From Paraburkholderia flava (GTDB taxonomy: Bacteria; Pseudomonadota; Gammaproteobacteria; Burkholderiales; Burkholderiaceae): a stretch of DNA of 64,000 nt. Shown here in pieces: positions 25,766-33,473 of the stretch. Where the stretch lies: positions 1,529,093 to 1,593,092 of the forward strand of contig NZ_SMRO01000001.1 of the NCBI RefSeq assembly GCF_004359985.1. The letters are read 5' to 3'. The stretch's first letter is position 1, and the number at the start of each line of letters is the position of its first letter. Below the pieces are notes generated by a model. The model was not told where the DNA came from. It did not search any database and saw nothing but the letters and a program-made list of their open reading frames with translations. A program made the position numbers and the translations under genes.

Positions 25766-27262
25766 TTATCCCTTGCCGCGCCGCGGCTTCTCATACCCGA
25801 CGATGCCCCGCTCGCGCGCCCACACGATCGCCGCGCTTCGTCGATGCACGCCGATCTTGCTGTACAGCGTCGACACGTGATTGCGCACAGTGTTCGGTGC
25901 GAGGTTCAGCGTCTGCGCGATCTCCTCGTTGTCGTGCCCCTGGCAGATCAGTCCGAGCACTTCGCGTTCGCGCGACGTCAGGTCCGACAGTTCGCCGCCG
26001 CTCGCTGCCGCGCCGTTCGGCTGACGGATCTGCGCGAGCTTTTCGATCACCGTGCGGCTGAACCACGACGTGTCCTTCATCACCGCCTCGATCGCCGCGA
26101 GCAGTTCCACTTCCGAACGCTTGCGCTCGGTGATGTCCTGGATCACGCTCAGCACGCAGCGCTGCCCGTGGATCGTCACCGTCTCCGCCGACACCAGGCA
26201 GTCGACCGGCGCGCCCGCTTTGGTCTGCAGCTGGATCTCGTAGTTGCGCACGCTGTTGTGCGTTTCCATCGCTGCCTGCAGATCCGCCGATGCATCGCGC
26301 TGCGTCCACAACCCCAGTTCGTCGAACGTCCGTGCGATGACTTCCTCGGCCGCGTAGCCGGTCGCTTCGACGAACGCCTCGTTGACGTCCATTAGCGTGA
26401 AGCCGTCGAGCGAGCTGACCGTCATCGGCACCGGCGCGAGCCGGAACGCCTTCGAAAAGCGCTCTTCCGTGTGCCGCAATGCATCTTCGGCCTTGCGACG
26501 CGGCTCCATATCCATGAACGTGAACAGCATGCAGTTCTCTTCGCCGATCTCGATCGGCTGGCCCGCGACGATCACCAGCTTCGTCGAGCCGTCCGGCAGG
26601 TGCAGCATCGCTTCCATCTGACCGATCGTGCGGCCTTCGTTCAGGTTCTCGATCGCCTGCTCGCGCCGCTCCGCGCCTTCGAGCACGTCCACTTCGTACG
26701 CCGACCGGCCGATCACGTTCTCGCGCGCGTAGCCGGTCATCTCCAGAAATCCCTGGTTGACCTTCACGTAGCGCAGATCCGCGAGCCGGCAGATCACGGC
26801 AGGCGCCGGGTTCGCGTTGAAGGTCTTTTCGAAACGCTCCTCGGCGCTGAAGCGTTCGGTCACGTCCTGGATCACGAGCGCGAGCGATTCGGGGCCGCCG
26901 GCGGCGTCGGTGAGGATCAGGCTGCGCACCTGATGCACATGGCGGAAATCTTCGTCGGCGGGCTTCGTTACTTCGACGATCACATCGCTGAACAGTTCGC
27001 CGGCCAGCACGCGCGCGATCGGATATTGATCGGCCTGCAGCGGATGATTATTGCGATAGGTCAGTTTGAACGCCTTGCGGAAGCCGCGCGGCGTGCCGCC
27101 CAGCCCGTCGATGTTCTCGACGCCGTGGATCGCGAGCGCGGTCTCGTTGGCCCAGACGATCGAGCCGTCGGGGTCAACGAGCACGATGCCCTCGGTCAGA
27201 CCGGCGATGATCTGCTGCAATTGCCGGCGGTCGGCTTGTGGCCTCGCCTCGCTTTTGGTCAT
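25766..27262 (-). CDS. Triple-PAS sensor with LuxR-type DNA-binding domain
   Basis: 498 residues. Three PAS domains can be traced: about 15-130 (ITAGLTEG-type start, VLVDPDGSIVWANETAL), 140-260 (VKVNQGFLEMTGYARENVIGRS) and 270-390 (LMDVNEAFVEATGYAAEEVIART), the last ending in a PAC segment VIQDITERKRSEVE. The C terminus is a LuxR/GerE helix-turn-helix (LTSREREVLGLICQGHDNEEIAQTLNLAPNTVRNHV). No receiver or kinase domain is present, so signal sensing and DNA binding are in one protein. The ligand is unknown; there is no obvious haem or flavin residue set. Confidence 0.9.
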   Translation of the reverse strand: MTKSEARPQADRRQLQQIIAGLTEGIVLVDPDGSIVWANETALAIHGVENIDGLGGTPRGFRKAFKLTYRNNHPLQADQYPIARVLAGELFSDVIVEVTKPADEDFRHVHQVRSLILTDAAGGPESLALVIQDVTERFSAEERFEKTFNANPAPAVICRLADLRYVKVNQGFLEMTGYARENVIGRSAYEVDVLEGAERREQAIENLNEGRTIGQMEAMLHLPDGSTKLVIVAGQPIEIGEENCMLFTFMDMEPRRKAEDALRHTEERFSKAFRLAPVPMTVSSLDGFTLMDVNEAFVEATGYAAEEVIARTFDELGLWTQRDASADLQAAMETHNSVRNYEIQLQTKAGAPVDCLVSAETVTIHGQRCVLSVIQDITERKRSEVELLAAIEAVMKDTSWFSRTVIEKLAQIRQPNGAAASGGELSDLTSREREVLGLICQGHDNEEIAQTLNLAPNTVRNHVSTLYSKIGVHRRSAAIVWARERGIVGYEKPRRGKG

Positions 27263-27390
27263 CCGGGCCTCCTGTGGGGATGTCGCATTCTAGCGGGCCA
27301 GCGGCCCCACGTTGCCAGCCACATTTCGATACGCATCGAAACGTGCAAAACCCCGCACCGCCTATGATGCAGATATCGAAGGAGACGGAC

Positions 27391-28095
27391 ATGTGCCCGC
27401 AACCGAATATCGCATCCACGGCGTTCCTGATCGCCGACCCTGCCCGCGCAAACATGCTGATGGCGCTCGTCGCGGGACGCGCGCTGCCGGCGGGCGAGCT
27501 GGCCTTTGCCGCAGGCGTGACTGCGCAGACGGCCAGCACGCATCTCGCGAAGCTGCTCGACGGCGGCCTCGTCACCGTCGAAAGGGAGGGACGGCATCGC
27601 TACTACCGGCTGTCCGGCCCGCACGTCGCGCTGGTGCTCGAAAACCTCGCCGCAATCGATCCCGTCACGCCCGTGCGCAGCAGGCCGCTCGGCCGCGAGG
27701 CGCAGCATCTGCGCTTCGCGCGCTGCTGCTACGACCATCTCGCCGGACAGGTGGGCGTCGCGGTCACGCAGGCGCTGCAACGGCGCGGCTTCATCGTGCC
27801 GGCGCCGGACAAGCGTTTCGATGTGACGCCCGCGGGCACCGCATGGTTTCGTCATCAGGGGCTCGACGTGGATGGGCGGCGCGGACTCGCGCGCCAGTGT
27901 CTCGACTGGACCGAACGCGAACATCACCTGGCTGGCCCGCTCGGCGTGCAGTTCATGAGCACGCTGTGCGAGAACGGCTGGATGCGCAAGGTGTCGGCGT
28001 CGCGCGCGGTGCAGGTGACGCCTGCGGGGTGGGCAGGGTTGAAGGTGGAGCTGGGGATCGAGGGGCGATTGGGAGAGTTGCTGGTCGCGCAGTAG
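27391..28095 (+). CDS. ArsR-type winged-helix regulator with extended C-terminal domain
   Basis: 234 residues. The first 90 residues are an ArsR winged helix (STAFLIADPARANMLMALVAGRALPAGELAFAAGVTAQTASTHLAKLLDGGLV). The C-terminal part repeats winged-helix-like features (VTPAGTAWFRHQG, VTPAGWAGLK). ATG at 27391 is chosen because AAGGAGA precedes it by seven bases. It is divergent from the PAS-LuxR gene. No metal-binding Cys pair of classical ArsR proteins is evident. Confidence 0.85.
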   Translation: MCPQPNIASTAFLIADPARANMLMALVAGRALPAGELAFAAGVTAQTASTHLAKLLDGGLVTVEREGRHRYYRLSGPHVALVLENLAAIDPVTPVRSRPLGREAQHLRFARCCYDHLAGQVGVAVTQALQRRGFIVPAPDKRFDVTPAGTAWFRHQGLDVDGRRGLARQCLDWTEREHHLAGPLGVQFMSTLCENGWMRKVSASRAVQVTPAGWAGLKVELGIEGRLGELLVAQ

Positions 28096-28258
28096 ATGAA
28101 TTTCACAGGGAAGCGGCGTTCTTCGTGCTGCAATCCGCATTGGTCCACTGCATAATTCTGCTCGGGCAATCCGCGCGGTAAGCGCCATCGCGAGCGTTGC
28201 CTGTCGGTTCTAAAAGCTCATAGACGATCCATCAACTTCCAGACCACGGAGTCCCGCA

Positions 28259-28645
28259 GTGAGACAACTCATCAGCTCAGGTTCGCCCTTCGAAGAACAG
28301 ATCGGCTATTCGCGTGCCGTGGTTTCCGGCGACTGGGTGTTCGTTTCGGGCACGACAGGTTTCGACTACGCATCGATGACGATCTCCGACGACATCGCCG
28401 AACAAACCGAACAGTGTCTGAAAAATATCGAGGCCGCGCTCCTGCAGGCGGGTTCCGACATGCGCGACGTCGTTCGCGTCACGTACGTGCTGCCCGACGG
28501 GTCCGAGTTCGAACAGTGCTGGCCTGCATTGAAAAAGTACTTCGGCGAGGTACGCCCCGCCGCGATGATGATTTCCGCAGGCCTCGCCGATCCGCGCATG
28601 AAGATCGAGATCGAAGTTACGGCGTTGAAGAACTCCCGGGGATGA
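28259..28645 (+). CDS. RidA family (YjgF/YER057c/UK114) deaminase-like protein
   Basis: 128 residues: YSRAVVSGDWVFVSGTTGFD, then TEQCLKNIEAALLQAGSDMRDVVRVTYVLPD and PAAMMISAGLADPRMKIEIEVTA. RidA proteins hydrolyse reactive enamine/imine intermediates of PLP enzymes. The usual Arg before the final strand (RxxxE/A region) is represented by PRMKIEIE, so activity is plausible; it may belong to an Rid subfamily other than RidA itself. The start is GTG after ACGGAG. Its stop overlaps the ATG of the next gene (ATGA). Confidence 0.85.
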   Translation: MRQLISSGSPFEEQIGYSRAVVSGDWVFVSGTTGFDYASMTISDDIAEQTEQCLKNIEAALLQAGSDMRDVVRVTYVLPDGSEFEQCWPALKKYFGEVRPAAMMISAGLADPRMKIEIEVTALKNSRG

Positions 28646-29313
28646 TCCGCATCGCCTGTCTGCACACCGCCCACAGCAATATCGCGCTGTTCGAGCGTGC
28701 CGCCTCGGCGGCGCGCCGTCCGCTCGCGTTGCGGCATGAGGTGCGCGCCGATCTGCTCGAACGCTCGGAACGGGTGGGCGCGATGACGCCCGACATCGCC
28801 GCCGAAACCGACCTCGCGCTACGCGCGCTCGCGGAAGAGGCGGATGCGGTACTTCTCAACTGCTCGACGCTCGGCCCCGCCGCCGATGCGTTCGCCGCGT
28901 GCTCTGCCATCCCGGTGTTGCGTGCCGATGCCGCGTTGGCCCAGCACGCAGTGATGCAAGGCAAAGGCGGTCGGGTCGTCGTGCTGTGCACCGTGCAGAC
29001 GACGCTCGCCCCCACCACCCGCACATTCGCCAATGCGGTTGCCGCATCCGGTTCGCTGGACACCACCGTCGACGTGCGTCTCGTCGACGGTGCGTGGGCC
29101 CGCTTCAAGGCCGGCGATCTGCCGGGCTATCTCGCGTCGATCGCGCAAGCCGCCGACGAGGCGTACGACCATGGCACACAGGTCGTCGCGTTCGCGCAGG
29201 CCTCAATGTCAGACGCCGCGACACGTCTGCGTAACGGTCGCATCGCGCTCGACAGTCCCACTGCCGCGATCGCGGCGATCGTCACGGCCCTCGACGCACA
29301 CACCGCACGCTGA
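28642..29313 (+). CDS. Asp/Glu racemase-superfamily protein with a single active-site Cys
   Basis: 223 residues. The first catalytic-site block is LLNCSTLGPAADAF (Cys74). The second block, where two-base racemases carry another Cys, reads VVAFAQASMSDAA and lacks it. One-Cys members of this superfamily include decarboxylases (arylmalonate decarboxylase) and isomerases, so racemase activity should not be assumed. It is translationally coupled to the RidA gene by a four-base overlap, which suggests a joint role in amino-acid or keto-acid metabolism. Confidence 0.75.
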   Translation: MIRIACLHTAHSNIALFERAASAARRPLALRHEVRADLLERSERVGAMTPDIAAETDLALRALAEEADAVLLNCSTLGPAADAFAACSAIPVLRADAALAQHAVMQGKGGRVVVLCTVQTTLAPTTRTFANAVAASGSLDTTVDVRLVDGAWARFKAGDLPGYLASIAQAADEAYDHGTQVVAFAQASMSDAATRLRNGRIALDSPTAAIAAIVTALDAHTAR

Positions 29314-29557
29314 TCCGCCGGACAACGTCCGGACCGCCAGACGAGCCCTGCCGCATCCCATGTCGCAATTCACCACATCCACGTCGCCTCCCCGAAACAG
29401 CGCCTAACGGCCGATGCCGTTAGACCGTCTGTCGGCCTGACGCGATTGCGCCAGACCGTCGTCGTCCGCACGCATCACACGCTGTTTCCATCCACGGCCC
29501 GACCTCTCACCGGAGGAAGCGGACGGGACGCCCGGCCTGTCGCCGGCGTACCGCCCC

Positions 29558-31138
29558 ATGCCCATGCGCTTACACACCACCATCCGCGGCGGCCTCGCCG
29601 CGACGATCGTCGGCTATACGCTGCTGCTCATGCTCGTCATCGTGGCCGGCAGCGCCGGGCTCTACAGCAGCAACACGGCGATGAGCGAGATGTATCGCGA
29701 CGACACCGCGTCGCTGCTGCATCTGAAGACGAGTTCCGAACGTCTGCTGCAATTGCGCGGCGGTCTCGGCGAAGTCGAGCAGATCATCAGCGCCGGGCAA
29801 CCCGCGAAGCAGCAGATCGCGCGGATGCACAATCTGCTCACGCAGAGCAATCGTGAACTCGACGCGTACCGTGGCCTGCACGTACCCGATGCCGCCGAAA
29901 AACCGCTCGCCGACGCGTTGCAGTCGGCCCGCGAACAGCTGCTCGCGAAAGTATTCCGCCTCGCGCTGCAACAGCTCGATCAGGACAACTTCGTCGATTT
30001 TCTGGGCACGATGCGCGACGCGCCGATCGCACTGTTTTCCGGCTATCAGGACACGCTGACCGCGCTCGAGGAATTCCAGGTGAAGCGTCAGAAGGCGCGC
30101 TTCGACGAAGCCGCCGCACGCTTTCACGCGATGCTGTGGGCACTCGGCGGCGCCGGTGCCATCGCGCTCGTGATCGGCGTGCTCGCGCAGCGCGTGCTGG
30201 CACGCGCGATCGTGCAGCCGGTACAGCTCGCAGTCGATCATTTCGGCCGTATCTCGGCCGGCGATCTGACCGGCGCCGTCGCCGCGCAGCGCGACAACGA
30301 AATGGGTTATCTGCTGAATGCGTTGAAGGAGATGCAGAACGGTCTCGTCGAGACGGTGCGCAAGGTCCGCGCGAGCACCGAGGCGATCGTCCACGACGCG
30401 CGCGCGATTTCGGGCGGCAATCTGGATCTGTCGGTGCGTACCGAGCAGCAGGCGGCCGCGCTTCAGCAGGCCGCCGCGAGCATGGAGCAGTTGACCGCAA
30501 CCGTGCGCCAGAACGCCGACAACGCGCGCAGCGCAAGCGAACTTGCGACTGGCGCATCGGACATTGCATCGCGCGGCGGCGACGTCGTGAAGGACGTCGT
30601 CGCGACGATGGATGCGATCTCGGGCAGTTCGAGCCGGATCGTCGGGATCGTGGGCACGATCGAGGGCATCGCGTTTCAGACCAACATCCTCGCGCTGAAC
30701 GCGGCCGTCGAAGCCGCACGTGCAGGCGAACAGGGGCGCGGCTTCGCGGTGGTCGCGAGCGAAGTCCGCAATCTCGCGCAGCGCTCGGCCGCGGCGGCGA
30801 AGGAAATCAAGGAGCTGATCGGCGATTCGACGCGCAAGGTGCAGGACGGCAGCGCACTCGTCGCGCGCGCGGGTTCGACGATGGGAGAAATCGTCGAGGC
30901 GGTGCGTCGCGTGACGGCGATCATGGGCGAGATCAGCCTCGCGTCCGCCGAGCAGACCACCGGCATCGAACTCATCAACCACACGGTCACGCAGATGGAG
31001 GAAACCACGCAGCAGAATGCGGCGCTGGTCGAAGAGGCGTCGGCGGCGGCGATATCGCTCGAAGAGCAGAGCCGTCAGTTGAACGATGCGGTGGCGGTGT
31101 TCCGGTTGAACGAGGATGGGGGTCGACCGGCGCGGTGA
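29558..31138 (+). CDS. Methyl-accepting chemotaxis protein, Tar-like four-helix ligand domain
   Basis: 526 residues. TM1 is at about 10-34 ([24 protein letters not shown]), a periplasmic four-helix sensor at 35-190, TM2 at about 191-212, then HAMP and a cytoplasmic signalling domain with the hairpin tip around [35 protein letters not shown]. No C-terminal NWETF-like pentapeptide for CheR is seen (it ends GGRPAR). No che genes are nearby. The signal is unknown. Confidence 0.92.
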   Translation: MPMRLHTTIRGGLAATIVGYTLLLMLVIVAGSAGLYSSNTAMSEMYRDDTASLLHLKTSSERLLQLRGGLGEVEQIISAGQPAKQQIARMHNLLTQSNRELDAYRGLHVPDAAEKPLADALQSAREQLLAKVFRLALQQLDQDNFVDFLGTMRDAPIALFSGYQDTLTALEEFQVKRQKARFDEAAARFHAMLWALGGAGAIALVIGVLAQRVLARAIVQPVQLAVDHFGRISAGDLTGAVAAQRDNEMGYLLNALKEMQNGLVETVRKVRASTEAIVHDARAISGGNLDLSVRTEQQAAALQQAAASMEQLTATVRQNADNARSASELATGASDIASRGGDVVKDVVATMDAISGSSSRIVGIVGTIEGIAFQTNILALNAAVEAARAGEQGRGFAVVASEVRNLAQRSAAAAKEIKELIGDSTRKVQDGSALVARAGSTMGEIVEAVRRVTAIMGEISLASAEQTTGIELINHTVTQMEETTQQNAALVEEASAAAISLEEQSRQLNDAVAVFRLNEDGGRPAR

Positions 31139-31300
31139 CAGGGTGTGGCACTCCAATTGCTACAGGATGCAGCACCGGCACGGTGCGCTGTGTGGGAGGA
31201 CTGCACGGAACAGGAGTAAGCCGTTCCGCACGGCGACGTACGCCGATTTAGCGATCACCACCGACGCGATACCGCCTTCCGTTCAACCTTGGAGACAGCC

Positions 31301-31765
31301 ATGGGCCACAAATGGTTTTCCCGCTGGTTTTCCCGCTTCGCCAGCGTGCTATCGCAGGCCACCGGACGACCGTCGACCTTCGTCCTCGCGACGGTGCTGG
31401 TGATCGTCTGGGCGGCGACCGGACCGGTCTTCCACTACAGCGATACGTGGCAACTGGTGATCAACACGTCGACGACGATCGTCACGTTCCTGATGGTGTT
31501 CCTGATCCAGAACACGCAGAACCGCGACACCGCCGCGATGCAGATCAAGCTCGACGAACTGATCCGTGCACTCGACGGCGCGCACAACGCGTTGCTCGAT
31601 CTGGAGGAAATGGAGGAGAAGGATTTGACGCGCTTTCGCAAGAGCTACGCAGCGCTGGCGAAGGAGGCACGCGGCGCGTTACGTGAAGGTGGAACGGACA
31701 CGGATTGTCCGTTTGTCGACCATCACGACGAGGACCGCGATAAAGATGAAGACGACCGTAAGTGA
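31301..31765 (+). CDS. Low-affinity iron permease family membrane protein
   Basis: 154 residues with two membrane segments (FVLATVLVIVWAATGPVFHYS and LVINTSTTIVTFLMVFLIQNTQNRD). The second block, with IQNTQNRD followed by KLDELIRA, is the signature of the low-affinity iron permease family, named after yeast Fet4 but widespread in bacteria without tested transport. ATG at 31301 is chosen because GGAG precedes it by eight bases. The C terminus is strongly acidic (DHHDEDRDKDEDD). Confidence 0.85.
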   Translation: MGHKWFSRWFSRFASVLSQATGRPSTFVLATVLVIVWAATGPVFHYSDTWQLVINTSTTIVTFLMVFLIQNTQNRDTAAMQIKLDELIRALDGAHNALLDLEEMEEKDLTRFRKSYAALAKEARGALREGGTDTDCPFVDHHDEDRDKDEDDRK

Positions 31766-31841
31766 GCGTTCGCCGCGATCGCTTTTAGAGCCCTCAAGCA
31801 ATACCCCCACACTGCCGATTTTCACGATTCATGCTACCGTA

Positions 31842-32027
31842 CGTCCTGTTCGTCAAGAACACGTTCTCGGGGCGGGGTGCGATTCCCCACCGGCGGTAAT
31901 CGTCGCAATTGCGGCGTAGCCCGCGAGCGCTCCGTTATCGCAACCCGCATCGCGCGATAACGGAGGTCAGCAGACCCGGTTGGATTCCGGGGCCGACGGT
32001 ATAGTCCGGATGAAAGAGAACAGGACG
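31842..32027 (+). promoter_or_regulatory. FMN riboswitch (RFN element)
   Basis: The conserved RFN core is visible: GTTCTCGGGGCGGGGTG, then ATTCCCCACCGGCGGTAAT, a variable GC-rich arm, GAGGTCAGCAGACCCGGT, ATTCCGGGGCCGACGGT, and finally ATAGTCCGGATGAAAGAGAAC. The closing helix P1 pairs 31842-31851 (CGTCCTGTTC) with 32018-32027 over ten bases. It lies 73 bp before the lumazine synthase start and should lower expression when FMN is plentiful. Confidence 0.97.
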
Positions 32028-32072
32028 GCTCGCGTCTTCTCGCGTCATGCGAGAGATGCGTCCGTTCTACGC

Positions 32073-32090
32073 CCTGTTCACACAAACAGG
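32073..32090 (+). promoter_or_regulatory. Candidate riboswitch expression platform (SD-sequestering hairpin)
   Basis: CCTGTT and AACAGG form a six-base stem around a CACACA loop, and the 3' arm holds the only AGG near the ATG at 32100. The same AACAGG occurs in the 3' strand of riboswitch helix P1 (32019-32024), so the CCTGTT arm has two possible partners. This suggests translational control. Confidence 0.55.
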
Positions 32091-32099
32091 CTGAAGTCC

Positions 32100-32600
32100 A
32101 TGAACACCACTACCACCTTTGAATCACACGCAGTCGCCGCTTCGTCCGGCAACCGTCCGCGTCTTGCTTTCGTGCAGGCCTGCTGGCATCGCGATATCGT
32201 CGATCAGTGCAAGACATCGTTCCTGCAGTCGATCCAGAAGTACGGCTATACCTCCGACGATATCGATCTGTACGAAGTCCCCGGCGCGTTCGAAATCCCG
32301 CTGCATGCGAAGCGTCTCGCGCAGAGCGGTCGTTATGCGGGGATTGTCGCGGCGGGTCTCGTCGTCGACGGCGGCATCTATCGTCACGACTTCGTCGCGA
32401 CCGCCGTCATCGACGGTTTGATGCAGGTACAGCTGGAAACCGGCACGCCGGTGTTTTCGGCGGTGCTCACGCCGCATCACTTCCACAACAGCGACGAGCA
32501 CGTCGGTTTCTTCCGCGAGCACTTCGTCGTGAAGGGCGCGGAAGTGGCGCACGCGTGCGCCGAGACCGTGAGCCGGCTCGCCGCGCTGCCGGTGAACTAA
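32100..32600 (+). CDS. ribH: 6,7-dimethyl-8-ribityllumazine synthase, type II (RibH2-like)
   Basis: 166 residues. It condenses 5-amino-6-ribitylaminouracil with 3,4-dihydroxy-2-butanone 4-phosphate in riboflavin synthesis. The blocks LAFVQACWHRDIVDQC, YEVPGAFEIPLHAKRLA and GGIYRHDFVATAVIDGLMQVQL (with the catalytic-region His in YRHDF) match the type II enzymes of Brucella and Mesorhizobium, which assemble as decamers, rather than the usual icosahedral type. An FMN riboswitch precedes it, and no other rib gene is in the window, so it is likely a stand-alone, FMN-controlled copy. Confidence 0.93.
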   Translation: MNTTTTFESHAVAASSGNRPRLAFVQACWHRDIVDQCKTSFLQSIQKYGYTSDDIDLYEVPGAFEIPLHAKRLAQSGRYAGIVAAGLVVDGGIYRHDFVATAVIDGLMQVQLETGTPVFSAVLTPHHFHNSDEHVGFFREHFVVKGAEVAHACAETVSRLAALPVN

Positions 32601-32630
32601 AAAAACAGCGGGGCCGCCACGCCCCGCTGT
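32599..32630 (-). terminator. Rho-independent terminator of the nine-gene sugar operon
   Basis: Ten-base arms ACAGCGGGGC/GCCCCGCTGT with a six-base loop are followed on the minus strand by a run of seven T. It lies just after the stop of the last operon gene. The T-run includes the end of the ribH stop codon region on the other strand, so the two convergent units share this element. Confidence 0.85.
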
Positions 32631-32632
32631 CT

Positions 32633-33427
32633 TCACGACATGAACATCCCACCGTCGACGTTGATCGTTTGACCGGTGATGTACGACGCGTCGTCCGACG
32701 CGAGAAACGCGACGAGGCCCGCGACGTCCGCGCCGCTGCCCGCGCGCTTCATCGGAATGTTCTCGACCCACTCCGCCATCAGTTCGCCCGGCTTGTAGTC
32801 GCCGAGCAGCTTGCCCCACGCTTCGTCGTTGTACGCCCACATGTCGGTGGTGATGATGCCGGGGCAAAACGCGTTCACGGTGATGCCGGTCGGCGCCAGT
32901 TCCTTCGCGAGACTCTGCGTGATGCCGAGCACGCCGAACTTGCTCGCCGCGTAGTGCGGCGTGTAGACGAAGCCCTGACGTGCCTGTCCCGACGCGGTAT
33001 TGATCAGGCGGCCGCCCTTGCCGGCGCGCAGCATCCGCGTCGCGGCTTCCTGGCAGCACAGGAACACGCCTTTCGTGTTCACCGCGAGCACCTTGTCCCA
33101 TTCGGCCTCGGTCAGATCGGGCAGCTTCGCGATCGTGATCACGCCCGCGTTCTGCACCGAGATGTCGACTTCGCCGAGCTTCGCCGCGACCTCGTCGTAC
33201 AGCGCGGTGACGTCGCTTTTGCTCGTCACGTCCGCTTCGACCGCGATCGCGTCGCAGCCCGCTTCGCGCAGACGCGCGGCCGCGTCGTGCACGCTCTTTT
33301 CGTTCGCCGACACGCAGACCTTCGCGCCTTCCTGCGCGAAACGCTCAGCGATGCCGAGCCCGATGCCACGACTGCCGCCCGTCACGACCACCACCTTGTT
33401 CACGAACCGCTTTGCTTCGTATGCCAC
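32633..33427 (-). CDS. Short-chain dehydrogenase/reductase, polyol type (last gene of the operon)
   Basis: 264 residues of the classical SDR family: NAD(P)-binding TGGSRGIGLG near residue 15, NAG at VQNAGVI, and the catalytic pair in HYAASK (Tyr, Lys) with a Ser in NTASG. The C terminus ends in INVDGGMFMS, the usual SDR end. It resembles sorbitol/xylitol/ribitol-type dehydrogenases. GTG at 33427 is chosen because GGAGA lies six bases upstream; a longer frame would run into the kinase gene. It probably oxidises a polyol or reduces a ketose in the pathway encoded by this operon. Confidence 0.87.
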   Translation of the reverse strand: MAYEAKRFVNKVVVVTGGSRGIGLGIAERFAQEGAKVCVSANEKSVHDAAARLREAGCDAIAVEADVTSKSDVTALYDEVAAKLGEVDISVQNAGVITIAKLPDLTEAEWDKVLAVNTKGVFLCCQEAATRMLRAGKGGRLINTASGQARQGFVYTPHYAASKFGVLGITQSLAKELAPTGITVNAFCPGIITTDMWAYNDEAWGKLLGDYKPGELMAEWVENIPMKRAGSGADVAGLVAFLASDDASYITGQTINVDGGMFMS

Positions 33428-33473
33428 GTTGCTCTCCGCGTTGTTCTCTGAAATGCTGCAGAATTGATTCTGG

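Noticed and set aside
28642..29313. Annotation as aspartate or glutamate racemase
   Set aside because: The second active-site Cys required by two-base racemases is not present.
32100..32600. The hairpin after ribH as its own terminator
   Set aside because: On the + strand the stem is not followed by a T-run; the T-run exists only on the minus strand, so it terminates the opposite operon.
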